NCBI GenBank assembly: GCA_038040395.1
Contig: JBBPIJ010000017.1
Coordinates: forward strand, 1-47,345
Direction: 5' to 3'
DNA from: VAXT01 sp038040395
GTDB taxonomy: Bacteria; Actinomycetota; Thermoleophilia; Gaiellales; Gaiellaceae
DNA: 47,345 nt
Every line of letters begins with the position of its first letter. Position 1 is the stretch's first letter. Position numbers and translations under genes: made by a program. The notes under the pieces were generated by a model that was given only the letters and a program-made list of their open reading frames with translations, searched no databases and was not told the origin of the DNA. Shown here piece after piece: positions 25,502-33,138 of this stretch.

Positions 25502-25972
25502 CTAGCCCTCCTCCAGCCTGCGCTGCCAGGCCTCGCCGATCGCCCGCCCTTCGGAAGTGACGAGAAAATGCTCGAGCGGAACGTGGACGAAAGCAAGTCG
25601 CGCCTCGCTGAGTAGCTCGTCGCCGTCCCAGAGCTCGCCGCGCACGTAGACGCGCCGGCCCTTCTCCGCCTCGATCCAGGCCCGCACCGACAACGGGTGG
25701 TTGATCGGCACCGGCCGGCGGTACCGGAGGAAGATCCGGCCGGTCACGGTGGGAAAGCGGTACCACGTCGCGACAAGCCCGCAGGCCTCGTCGACGAGCG
25801 CCGCAACGAGACCACCGTGCGCGAGGCCCGGCCCGCCCTGGTGGCGCTCGTCGAAGGAGAAGGTGGTCTCGTAGCGGTCAGCGCCCTCGGTGTCGGGCTG
25901 TGGGAGGTGGAGGCCGATCGGGTTGTCGCCGCACCCGAAGCAGGCCGGGTCGTGCTGCGGCGGGATCTTCAG
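25502..25972 (-). CDS. hot-dog (PaaI-type) acyl-CoA thioesterase with CTG start
   Basis: A 156-residue hot-dog enzyme. The N-terminal CFGCGDNPIGLHL and the helix-end GGPGLAHGGLVAALVDEACG are typical of PaaI/4HBT-type thioesterases, followed by FLRYRRPVPI and the strand GRRVYVRGELWDGDELLSEA. Coding similarity continues to codon 1, yet the first ATG/GTG/TTG in frame is GTG 25747, deep inside the domain, and an in-frame TGA lies 18 bases before the CTG. CTG 25972, overlapping the HMG-CoA reductase stop (CTGA), is therefore the likely start, or possibly ATC 25966. It would hydrolyse an acyl-CoA. Confidence 0.8.
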   Translation of the reverse strand: MKIPPQHDPACFGCGDNPIGLHLPQPDTEGADRYETTFSFDERHQGGPGLAHGGLVAALVDEACGLVATWYRFPTVTGRIFLRYRRPVPINHPLSVRAWIEAEKGRRVYVRGELWDGDELLSEARLAFVHVPLEHFLVTSEGRAIGEAWQRRLEEG

Positions 25973-27186
25973 CGCAGGCCGCCCCGTTCAAAGTGGGCCT
26001 TGAAGAAGTTCTCCGAGCCCGATGTGGCCATCGCAGCGGACGCGGAGATCTCGAGCGCGAGCGTTGCCGCAGCGACGATTTGCGCGAAGCGGTACACCTT
26101 GCCCGGCCCGGCGCAGTCCATCAGCCCAAGCCAGGCGCGGGCATACGGGAGCGTCGTTCCCCCGCCGACGGTACCGACCTCGAGCCCGGGCAGCCTGATC
26201 CCCGCATTGAGCCCGCCTTCGACGCGCTTGCCGGTGCCGTGGGCCATCGAGCTCGTCCCGACCATGCCGAGGTCTTGGCCGGTCGCCGCGAAGACCGCTG
26301 CGATCGCCGTTGCCGGCGTGAACGCGACCGACTGCATCCCCGAGGCGACGGCTCCGTGCGTTCCCGCCCAGGAGAGCTCCAGCAGGTCGTCGATCGTGGT
26401 TCGCAACACGCGTCGAACCGCCTCCTCGGTGAGCGTCACCTCTGCGATCACGGTCTTGCCGTGGCCGCCACGCTCGAAGTAGCGGTGCGACGGCTTCTTG
26501 TCTCCGCCCATGTTCGCCTCGAGAATTGCGCGCTCGGGCTTCAGCGGTGCGTGCTCCATGACGTAGCCCATGTTCAGCGCATAGGCGTTGCGGGTCATCA
26601 TGTTGGGGCCACACGCGTCGCCGGTCGTGAACGACCACATGACATGGCAGAGCGGGCCCGCGACGTAGGTCTCGACCTCTCGCAGCTTCGCGTACCGCGA
26701 GATCCATGCGTCATCGCGCTCGGCCAACCAGTCGCGCATCCTCGGCAGCTCGGCCTCGATCCAGCGTGCAAGCACGGCGGCGTCCTCGGCCGAGTTGCAA
26801 GCGAACGCGGAGGCCCGGGTCATCCGATCGCGGAGGACCTCGGTGCGGAAGCCGCCAGATTCGGCCGCGGCTCGGGCGCCGCGATAAAGCGAGTCCGAGA
26901 GCGACCCCTCGGTGTGCGCAAGCGGGACGTACACCTCGTCGGTCTTGCGACCGGTCTCGGCGAGCGTGCCGTCGGGCTCGCTCAGCTCATACTCGCCCAG
27001 TGAGATAGGCATCGGGCCGATCACCGCGGTCGGGATCACCGAGAGGCCCGTCAGCGCCTCTTGGGCCTCGACCCAGGGAGTCAGGTCTTGCTCGAAGACC
27101 TCGGTGTCGATCCGGCCGTCGAGTGCTCCCTGTCGCGCCGCGATCGATCCCGGATCGTTCTTGCGCGGCCATTTCCTGAGTTCCAC
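25969..27186 (-). CDS. hydroxymethylglutaryl-CoA reductase, class I
   Basis: A 405-residue enzyme that reduces HMG-CoA to mevalonate with NADPH. The catalytic Glu (HTEGSL), Lys (GGDKKPSH), Asp (TGQDLGM) and C-terminal His (FKAHFERG) are all present. TTGDACGPNMMTRNAY and VGTVGGGTTLPYA (NADP/CoA loops) mark the class I, three-domain form. GTG 27186 is taken as the start because the longer frame would run into the divergent ferritin-like gene. The downstream thioesterase is translationally coupled. Other mevalonate-pathway genes are not in the window. Confidence 0.88.
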   Translation of the reverse strand: MELRKWPRKNDPGSIAARQGALDGRIDTEVFEQDLTPWVEAQEALTGLSVIPTAVIGPMPISLGEYELSEPDGTLAETGRKTDEVYVPLAHTEGSLSDSLYRGARAAAESGGFRTEVLRDRMTRASAFACNSAEDAAVLARWIEAELPRMRDWLAERDDAWISRYAKLREVETYVAGPLCHVMWSFTTGDACGPNMMTRNAYALNMGYVMEHAPLKPERAILEANMGGDKKPSHRYFERGGHGKTVIAEVTLTEEAVRRVLRTTIDDLLELSWAGTHGAVASGMQSVAFTPATAIAAVFAATGQDLGMVGTSSMAHGTGKRVEGGLNAGIRLPGLEVGTVGGGTTLPYARAWLGLMDCAGPGKVYRFAQIVAAATLALEISASAAMATSGSENFFKAHFERGGLR

Positions 27187-27210
27187 GACGGGGACGATAG
27201 TGTGCGCTCG

Positions 27211-28023
27211 ATGGCCACTGAGCAATTCGTCGAGGAAGCGCAGAGGGATCGGAGCGCATACGCGGGCGTCCTGCGCTTCTACGAACTCGCGAAGAAGCAG
27301 GAATGGCAGGTGCGGGACCTGCCGTGGGGCGAGATCCCGCCGGTTCCGGAAGGGAAGGGAACTCCACAGCGAAAGGCTCGTCGCCAGGACATGTGGCGGT
27401 CGGTGCTGACGCAGCAGCTTCAGGCTGACGAGCTCGCTTGCGAGATGGCCTCCCAGCTACTGAACGTTGCGCCCGATCCCGAGGCGAAGCTCTACTACTC
27501 GACGATGGTGCAGGACGAGTCGCGCCACACGGAAGCGTGGTTGAAGCTGATCGGCCAGGTAGGAGGGGCGGCCGAGCAGGATCCGTACCTCGACGAGCTT
27601 GCGCACATGACGCTCGAGGCCGACACGCTCGAGGAGAAGGTCTTCCAGATGCAGGTCTTCTACGAGCGCCTGATCATCTCGCGCTTCCGTCTGATTGCGC
27701 GGGCTTCGCGCGGAACGGTGCTCGAGGAGCTCTGTAACAGGCTCGCGACGGACGATGGGATCCACCACGGCGCAGGGATGGCGTACGAGAAGGTCCTGCT
27801 GCAGAACGCATCGCAGAAGACGAAGCAGAAGCTCGTCGATGCAGCGAACCGCCTCCTTCCGATCTTCGTGAAGCATGCGATGTGGCGACCGAAGGAGCGT
27901 GCAGTCATCGGTCGGCTCATGTACGAGCGCGATGTGCAGCGTCTACGCGAGGACATCCTGGAAGGCGTGAAGCTGGCCGAGTCCCTCGGCCTCGACGCCA
28001 GCGACATCCAGCTGCCGACCTAG
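27211..28023 (+). CDS. ferritin-like diiron protein
   Basis: A 270-residue all-helical protein of the ferritin-like superfamily. Metal-ligand patterns are visible: Glu in DELACEMASQLL (about 70-81), ExxH in QDESRHTEAW (about 99-108), Glu in TLEADTLEEKVFQ (about 130-142) and a late DDGIHHGAG (about 178-186). The layout recalls R2-like oxidases, acyl-ACP desaturase-like proteins and AurF-type N-oxygenases, but the substrate is unknown. folD begins on its last base (TAGTG), so the two form an operon. Confidence 0.78.
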   Translation: MATEQFVEEAQRDRSAYAGVLRFYELAKKQEWQVRDLPWGEIPPVPEGKGTPQRKARRQDMWRSVLTQQLQADELACEMASQLLNVAPDPEAKLYYSTMVQDESRHTEAWLKLIGQVGGAAEQDPYLDELAHMTLEADTLEEKVFQMQVFYERLIISRFRLIARASRGTVLEELCNRLATDDGIHHGAGMAYEKVLLQNASQKTKQKLVDAANRLLPIFVKHAMWRPKERAVIGRLMYERDVQRLREDILEGVKLAESLGLDASDIQLPT

Positions 28024-28877
28024 TGCCCGCGCGTCTGATGGACGGCAGGGCACTCGCCGAGCGAATTCGCGCCGAGGTGGCCGAGGAGGTGCGTGAGCTC
28101 GGGGAGGTCGGCCTCGCCACGGTCCTCGTCGGGGACGACCCTGCGTCGGATACCTACATCCGCCTGAAGCACAGAGCCGCCGGAGAGATCGGCATCAACG
28201 CACGGGACATCCGGCTCGCCTCTCAGACGACCGAGGAGGAGCTGCTCCAGGAGGTCGAACAGCTGAACGGGTCTGACGCGATCGACGGCGTCCTCGTCCA
28301 GCTCCCGCTTCCGGCTCACATCGAAGAGGCGCGCATCATCCGCGCCATCGACCCGCGAAAGGACGTCGACGGGCTGCATCCGGTCAACGCGGGACAGCTT
28401 CTGCTCAGACACCCTGCGCACGTGGGCGCCACCCCCACCGGCGTGCTGGCGCTCCTCGAGGAGTACGAGGTGCCGATCGAAGGAGCCAAGGCCGTGGTCG
28501 TGGGGCGGAGCGACATCGTCGGCAAGCCGGCCGCGCTTCTCCTGTTGCATGCGAACGCGACGGTGACGGTCTGCCATTCGCGCACGATTGATCTGGCCGC
28601 CCACGCGCGCGAGGCCGACATCCTGGTCGTCGCGGTGGGGCAGGCGGGCGTGATCGGACCGCAAGACGTGAAGGAGGGCGCGACGGTGATCGACGTGGGC
28701 ATGAACCGCGGCGAAGAGGGGGTCGTCGGCGACGTCGATCCCGCAGTGGCCGAGCGCGCCGGGCTGATCACCCCGGTGCCCGGGGGAGTCGGACCGATGA
28801 CGATCGCGATGCTCTTGCGGAGCGCGGTTCGCGCCGCTCGCTACCGGCGCGGGCTCCTTGCGTTCCCCGGTGCGTGA
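28023..28877 (+). CDS. folD: methylenetetrahydrofolate dehydrogenase/cyclohydrolase
   Basis: A 284-residue bifunctional enzyme that interconverts 5,10-methylene-THF and 10-formyl-THF. Landmarks are DDPASDTYIRLKHRAAGEIG (with the catalytic Lys), VQLPLPAHI, the IDPRKDVDGLHP loop, the Rossmann motif VVVGRSDIVGKPAALLL and TPVPGGVGPMTIAML. The start is GTG 28023, overlapping the stop codon of the ferritin-like gene. Upstream in-frame codons lie inside that gene and are not credible. Confidence 0.95.
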   Translation: MPARLMDGRALAERIRAEVAEEVRELGEVGLATVLVGDDPASDTYIRLKHRAAGEIGINARDIRLASQTTEEELLQEVEQLNGSDAIDGVLVQLPLPAHIEEARIIRAIDPRKDVDGLHPVNAGQLLLRHPAHVGATPTGVLALLEEYEVPIEGAKAVVVGRSDIVGKPAALLLLHANATVTVCHSRTIDLAAHAREADILVVAVGQAGVIGPQDVKEGATVIDVGMNRGEEGVVGDVDPAVAERAGLITPVPGGVGPMTIAMLLRSAVRAARYRRGLLAFPGA

Positions 28878-28889
28878 CGTTATCTTTTT

Positions 28890-28903
28890 GCCGCTTCGGC
28901 GGC
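28890..28903 (+). other. UUCG-tetraloop hairpin in the folD-csp gap
   Basis: GCCGC-TTCG-GCGGC is a perfect 5-bp stem closed by the stable C(UUCG)G tetraloop, preceded by a T-rich tract and lying 38 bases before the cold shock start codon. There is no T-run after it. It may be a folD terminator or part of the structured 5' leader of the cold shock mRNA. Confidence 0.55.
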
Positions 28904-28940
28904 TCGGACCTGGGCCGTGATTTTTGTAGAAGGAGGAACG

Positions 28941-29141
28941 TTGGCTACTGGCAAAGTCAAGTGGTTCTCGAACGAGAAGGGCTTCGGATTCATCGAGCGT
29001 GACGATGGAGACGACGTGTTCGTCCATCACAGCGCGATCCAGATGGACGGTTACAGGTCGCTGACCGAGGGTCAGGACGTGCAGTTCGAGGTCGTCGAGG
29101 GCGACAAGGGCCTTCAGGCCTCGAACGTCACCGCCGCGTAG
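28941..29141 (+). CDS. cold shock protein (CspA family)
   Basis: A 66-residue single-domain OB-fold protein that binds single-stranded nucleic acid. The RNP1 motif is KGFGFI, RNP2 is DVFVHHS, and WFSNEKGFGF is typical. TTG 28941, five bases after AGGAGG, is the preferred start since it gives MATGKVKWF, the family N terminus; GTG 28917 would add eight residues. The 5' leader contains a UUCG hairpin and the gene ends in a clear terminator. Confidence 0.95.
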   Translation: MATGKVKWFSNEKGFGFIERDDGDDVFVHHSAIQMDGYRSLTEGQDVQFEVVEGDKGLQASNVTAA

Positions 29142-29164
29142 GGACTTCCGGACTCGAGACAAAC

Positions 29165-29194
29165 GCGGGCTCCGGAAGGGGCCCGCTTCTATTT
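29165..29194 (+). terminator. intrinsic terminator of the cold shock gene
   Basis: GCGGGC (29165-29170) pairs with GCCCGC (29181-29186), followed by TTCTATTT. It begins 24 bases after the csp stop. The structured repeat copy at 29196 starts immediately after it. Confidence 0.8.
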
Positions 29195-29195
29195 G

Positions 29196-29270
29196 CTAGG
29201 CATCGCTTGCGATGCCGCCCTCAGGACGGCGAGCTCAGCTCGACGTCCGTCTGAAATGACCGGTCGATGC
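29196..29270 (+). repeat. 75-bp structured repeat, copy 1 of 2 (family R75b)
   Basis: Matches the reverse complement of 33061-33138. It opens with CTAGGCATCG-CTTG-CGATGCC (hairpin), continues CCGCCCTCAGG, then a second hairpin around CGAGCTCAGCTCG, and closes GAAATGACCGGTCGAT. Stem changes between the two copies are largely compensated. Confidence 0.75.
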
Positions 29271-29306
29271 AAACGAAGTCGACATCAACCGCTCTAGGAT
29301 TTAGGT

Positions 29307-29588
29307 GTGGCGATCACAACCGATGAGGTGCTGCACGTTGCGCGGCTCGCCCGGCTCGCGCTGACCGACGACGAGGTCGAGCGCCTCGGTGCGCAGTTGA
29401 ACGCGATCCTCGAGGCAGTCGGGAAGGTCGCCGAGCTCGACCTCGAGGGAGTCGAGCCGACGGCTCACCCGCTGGAGCTCTTGAACGTGTGGGCAGACGA
29501 CGAGCCGCGACCCTCGCTGCCCGTCGAAGAGGCTCTCGCCAACGCGCCCGACCGCGAGGCCGGTTTCTTCAGGGTTCCGCCGGCGTGA
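29307..29588 (+). CDS. gatC: aspartyl/glutamyl-tRNA amidotransferase subunit C
   Basis: A 93-residue subunit of the GatCAB complex, which converts Glu-tRNA(Gln) or Asp-tRNA(Asn) into the amidated form. Landmarks are the VARLARLALTDDEVERL helix and the extended PLELLNVWADDEPRPSLPVEEALANAP segment that wraps GatA. The start is GTG 29307. It leads the gatC-gatA-gatB run; a repeat of family R75a lies between gatC and gatA. Confidence 0.95.
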   Translation: MAITTDEVLHVARLARLALTDDEVERLGAQLNAILEAVGKVAELDLEGVEPTAHPLELLNVWADDEPRPSLPVEEALANAPDREAGFFRVPPA

Positions 29589-29614
29589 GCAGCCTCCTGG
29601 ACAGGGCCAATTTC

Positions 29615-29691
29615 GGCACAGACCTGACACCCACGCGTGCGCTTTTCCTGAGTAGGCTCGCGGTGGGGAGGAGGTTGGCTGTGCCGTATAA
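29615..29691 (-). repeat. dispersed 75-bp structured repeat, copy 3 (family R75a, inverted)
   Basis: Inverted relative to the copies at 1138 and 7188. On the minus strand the order is CTTTATACGGCACAGCC, ACCTCCTCCCC, GCGAGCCTA, AAAAGCGCACGCGTGGGT. The ends pair through GGCACAG (29615-29621) and CTGTGCC (29679-29685). It fills most of the 118-bp gap between gatC and gatA. Confidence 0.75.
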
Positions 29692-29706
29692 AGAGGCGCG
29701 TCGGCG

Positions 29707-31113
29707 ATGATCGACACGCTTCGGCTCACGGCGGAGGAAGCGGCGGGGCTGATCGAGCGTGGCGAGGCATCCGCCGCCGAGCTCCACCGCGCCTACCTCG
29801 ATGCCATCGACGAGCGCGACGAGGAACTGCACGCCTACCTGACGACCGTTGACGAGGCGGACGGCGAAGGCGTGCCGATCGCGCTCAAGGATGTGATCTC
29901 GACGAAAGGGGTCGAGACGACCGCCGGCTCGAAGATCCTCGCCGGATACATCCCGGTGGCGGACTCCACCGTCGCTGCCCGATGCCGTGCGGCGGGCCTC
30001 CCGCTGATCGGCAAGACCAACCTCGACGAGTTCGCGATGGGCTCGTCGACCGAAAACTCCGCGTACGGCCCGACGCGCAATCCGTGGGATCCGGAACGCG
30101 TCCCCGGCGGCTCGTCCGGCGGCTCCGCGGCCGCCGTCGCCGGCGGGCTGGCGCCGTGGGCTCTCGGTTCGGACACCGGCGGCTCGATCAAGCAGCCCGC
30201 CGCCCTCTGCGGGCTCGTCGGCCTGCGCCCGACCTACGGCACGGTCAGCCGCGCCGGGATCGTCGCCTTTGCATCGAGCCTCGATCAGGTCGGCCCGATT
30301 ACGAAGACCGTCCGCGACTGCGCGCGGCTCTACGAGATCATCGCGGGCCGCGACCCGAACGACTCGACGACCGTCGAGCTGCCCGAGGCCGTCGCGATTC
30401 CGCTGGCGGAAGACCTGAAGGGCCTCAGAGTCGGCGTCCCCAAGGAGCTGAACGAGGCCGATGGCATCGAGCCCGGCGTGAGCGACGCGGTGAACCGCGC
30501 GATCGAGCTCTGCCGCGAGCTCGGCGCGGAGGTGGGGGAGACGACGCTTCCGCGCTCGGTCGAGTACGGGTTGCCCTGCTACTACCTGATCGCCCCCTCC
30601 GAGGCCTCGTCCAACCTCGCCCGGTACGACGGGGTCCGGTACGGGCTACGCGTCGGCAACGGGGACATCCGGTCGATGTACGAGCGCACGCGCGACGAAG
30701 GCTTCGGTGACGAGCCCAAGCGGCGGATCATGCTCGGCACGTACGCACTCTCGGCCGGCTATTACGACGCCTACTACGGACAGGCCCAGAAGGTGCGGAC
30801 AATCATCCGCGAGGAGTTCGCGGCGGCACTGGAGCAGTTCGACCTCCTCGTCAGCCCGACCTCGCCGACGGTTGCCTTCCCCCTCGGTGCGAAGACCGAC
30901 AACCCGCTCGCCATGTACCTCTCCGACGTGCTGGCGATCCCGCCGAACATGGCGGGGCTGCCGGGCCTTTCGATCCCATGCGGACTTTCCGAGAGCCTGC
31001 CCGTCGGCCTCCAGCTGATCGGCCCGCAGTTCTCCGAGAACCTGCTCTTTCGGGCCGGCCATGCGCTGGAACGCGCGCTCGGCTTCGACTACGTCCCGGA
31101 GCGCCTGCGATGA
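29707..31113 (+). CDS. gatA: aspartyl/glutamyl-tRNA amidotransferase subunit A
   Basis: A 468-residue amidase that releases ammonia from glutamine and passes it to GatB. The Ser-cisSer-Lys triad is complete: Lys61 in PIALKDVIS, cis-Ser136 in PGGSSGGSAAAVAGG and nucleophile Ser160 in GSDTGGSIKQPA. ATG 29707 is used, with AGAGG upstream. The stop overlaps the start of gatB (ATGA), so synthesis of the two is coupled. Confidence 0.96.
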   Translation: MIDTLRLTAEEAAGLIERGEASAAELHRAYLDAIDERDEELHAYLTTVDEADGEGVPIALKDVISTKGVETTAGSKILAGYIPVADSTVAARCRAAGLPLIGKTNLDEFAMGSSTENSAYGPTRNPWDPERVPGGSSGGSAAAVAGGLAPWALGSDTGGSIKQPAALCGLVGLRPTYGTVSRAGIVAFASSLDQVGPITKTVRDCARLYEIIAGRDPNDSTTVELPEAVAIPLAEDLKGLRVGVPKELNEADGIEPGVSDAVNRAIELCRELGAEVGETTLPRSVEYGLPCYYLIAPSEASSNLARYDGVRYGLRVGNGDIRSMYERTRDEGFGDEPKRRIMLGTYALSAGYYDAYYGQAQKVRTIIREEFAAALEQFDLLVSPTSPTVAFPLGAKTDNPLAMYLSDVLAIPPNMAGLPGLSIPCGLSESLPVGLQLIGPQFSENLLFRAGHALERALGFDYVPERLR

Positions 31114-32510
31114 ACTGGCAACCAGTCATCGGCCTCGAGATCCACGTCCATCTGAAGACGCGCACGAAGATGTTCTGCCGCTGCGAGCTCGAGTACGGCG
31201 CTCCCGAGAACTCGCGCACCTGCCCTGTCTGTCTCGCGCATCCCGGAGCGCTGCCCGTGCCGAACGGGCGAGCGATCGAGATGACGATGCTGCTCGGCCT
31301 CGGCCTCGGCTGTGAGATCGCCGAGCGAGCGGTCTTCCACCGGAAGCATTACTTCTACCCCGACCTGCCGAAGGGGTACCAGATCTCGCAGTACGACGAG
31401 CCGCTGTGCGTGGGCGGGAAGATGACCCTCGCGACGGCAGAAGGCGACCTGGAAGTCGGCATCGTGCGCGCGCACCTCGAGGAGGACGCGGCGAAGAACG
31501 TGCACATGGGCGGGGCCGAAGGCCGCATCTCCGGCGCCGACCGAACGCTCGTCGACGTCAACCGAGCCGGCACGCCTCTCGTCGAGATCGTCACCGCGCC
31601 GGACATCCACTCCGCGGAGCACGCGAAGCGCTTCCTCCAACTGCTGCGCCAAACCGTCGTCGAGCTCGGGATCTCGGACGCCGAGATGGAGAAAGGCTCG
31701 CTGCGCTTCGACGTCAACGTGTCGGTGCGGCCGGAAGGCTCGGGCGAGCTGCGCACGCGGACGGAGCTCAAGAACATGAACTCGTTCAACTTCGCGGCCA
31801 AGGGAATCGAGCGCGAGATCCTGCGCCAGATCGAGATCTACGAGTCGGAGGGAGAGGTGGTGCAGGAGACGATGCACTTCGACCCCGGCAACGAGTCGGC
31901 TCCGCCTCTTCGCTCCAAGGAGGAGGCACAGGACTACCGCTATCTACCGGAGCCCGATCTCGTGCCGCTGGAACCTCCGCGTGACCTCGTCGAGCGCCTT
32001 CGCACGGAGCTGCCGGAGCTCCCGGCTGCTCGCATCAAGCGGCTCGCCGACGAGGTCGGCTTCGAGACCGCGGAAGGGCTCGTCACGAGTGGCCGCGACC
32101 GTCTCTACGAGAGGGTCGGCGGCGATCGGCGCGAGGTCGCCAACGTGCTCATGAACCAGTTCGCGGCAACCGGGATCGATCCGACGGCCGTGAATGCCGA
32201 CGAGCTCGCGAAGCTGATCGAGGCTCGCGAGCGCATTCCGCGGCAGGCGTTTACCGAGGCACTCGCGGCGAGCGGCGACGAGAACTTCTCCGCGGAGCGC
32301 TTCCTCGGCGACGGGCAGATCAGCGAGGCAGGCGACCTCGAGCCCCTCGTCGACCAGGTGCTGGCCGCGAACCCAGGCCAGGTGGAGGCGTATCGCTCCG
32401 GCAAGGAAGGGCTACTCGGCTTCTTCGTCGGGCAGGTGATGAAGGAGACCGAGGGCCGCGCAAACCCGAAGCTCGTGAACGAGCTACTGCGAAGCAAGCT
32501 GAAGGCCTAA
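31110..32510 (+). CDS. gatB: aspartyl/glutamyl-tRNA amidotransferase subunit B
   Basis: A 466-residue kinase/tRNA-binding subunit. VIGLEIHVHLKTRTKMFC opens the cradle domain; the FCRC and CPVC pairs form the Zn site; YYPDLPKGYQ-type (YFYPDLPKGYQISQYDEP) and LEEDAAK are family blocks. RTELKNMNSF and the GIEREILRQ helix follow, and the YqeY-like tail domain fills about 320-466. ATG 31110 overlaps the gatA stop. The codons upstream belong to gatA and are not part of the gene. Confidence 0.96.
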   Translation: MNWQPVIGLEIHVHLKTRTKMFCRCELEYGAPENSRTCPVCLAHPGALPVPNGRAIEMTMLLGLGLGCEIAERAVFHRKHYFYPDLPKGYQISQYDEPLCVGGKMTLATAEGDLEVGIVRAHLEEDAAKNVHMGGAEGRISGADRTLVDVNRAGTPLVEIVTAPDIHSAEHAKRFLQLLRQTVVELGISDAEMEKGSLRFDVNVSVRPEGSGELRTRTELKNMNSFNFAAKGIEREILRQIEIYESEGEVVQETMHFDPGNESAPPLRSKEEAQDYRYLPEPDLVPLEPPRDLVERLRTELPELPAARIKRLADEVGFETAEGLVTSGRDRLYERVGGDRREVANVLMNQFAATGIDPTAVNADELAKLIEARERIPRQAFTEALAASGDENFSAERFLGDGQISEAGDLEPLVDQVLAANPGQVEAYRSGKEGLLGFFVGQVMKETEGRANPKLVNELLRSKLKA

Positions 32511-32512
32511 CG

Positions 32513-32528
32513 GCCCGCGCCGGCGGGC
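32513..32528. terminator. symmetric hairpin between convergent gatB and 32528 genes
   Basis: GCCCGC (32513-32518), a 4-base loop and GCGGGC (32523-32528) form a perfect stem two bases after the gatB stop, overlapping the stop region of the opposing gene. There is no T-run on either side, so termination efficiency is uncertain. Confidence 0.45.
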
Positions 32529-33025
32529 TACTTGGACTTCTCGGCCGGCTTGGCCTTCGCGGCCTTCTTGGGCTTCTTCGGCTTCTCGGGCTTTTCGGCC
32601 TTCGGGGCCTTGGCGGCCTTCGCGGTCTTTGCAGTCCTGGCGGCCTTCGGCGCAGGCTTGGCCTTTGCTTTCTGAGGCTCCTCGGGCTTCTCGACCGCTT
32701 CAGGCTCCTCGGCTGCCACAGGCTCCGCTACGGCCTCAGTCGCAGCCTCAGGTTCCGCTACTGCCTCAGGCTCTACAACAGCCTCGGCGGGCTCGGCCTC
32801 CGCTATCGGCTCGGGCTTCTCGGCCGGCTCGGGCGTGGTGGCTGCCTCGACCTTCTCCGGGGGCTTGGCCCTCTCAACCGGCTTGGGCCGCGCGGGGCTC
32901 CGGCGGCGCGCAGGTGCTGAGGAGCCCGCCGTCGCGACAGCAGCAGTCTGCCGCCTGTCGCGCTCCTTCTTCTTGCGCTGGCGGTCGGCCTTCCAGCGTC
33001 GAATAGGTCTCGAGCCTCGTCCCAC
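32528..33025 (-). CDS. Lys/Ala/Pro/Glu-rich low-complexity protein
   Basis: A 165-residue protein from GTG 33025. The N terminus is strongly basic (RRWKADRQRKKKERDRR), the middle is an acidic Ala/Glu/Pro/Val repeat (EAVAEPEAATEAVAEP), and the C terminus is a histone H1-like Lys/Ala/Pro tail (KKPKKAAKAKPAEKSK). All of it is likely disordered. The head and the H1-like tail suggest a nucleic-acid-binding role. The frame is open to 33121, but that part overlaps a structured repeat and is not used. No named family. Confidence 0.65.
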   Translation of the reverse strand: MGRGSRPIRRWKADRQRKKKERDRRQTAAVATAGSSAPARRRSPARPKPVERAKPPEKVEAATTPEPAEKPEPIAEAEPAEAVVEPEAVAEPEAATEAVAEPVAAEEPEAVEKPEEPQKAKAKPAPKAARTAKTAKAAKAPKAEKPEKPKKPKKAAKAKPAEKSK

Positions 33026-33060
33026 AGTTCCATACCTTAGGCGGTGGTAACGATCCTGGC

Positions 33061-33138
33061 GGATCGACCGGTCATTTCCGACGGCCGCCCGAGCAAAGCT
33101 CGGACGGCCTGAGGGCGGCACCGCAAGCGGCGCCTTAG
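33061..33138 (-). repeat. 75-bp structured repeat, copy 2 of 2 (family R75b)
   Basis: The minus strand reads CTAAGGCGCCG-CTTG-CGGTGCC, CCGCCCTCAGG, a hairpin around CGAGC-TTT-GCTCG and GAAATGACCGGTCGAT, aligning with 29196-29270. It overlaps the stop codon of the transglycosylase gene (33135). Confidence 0.75.
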
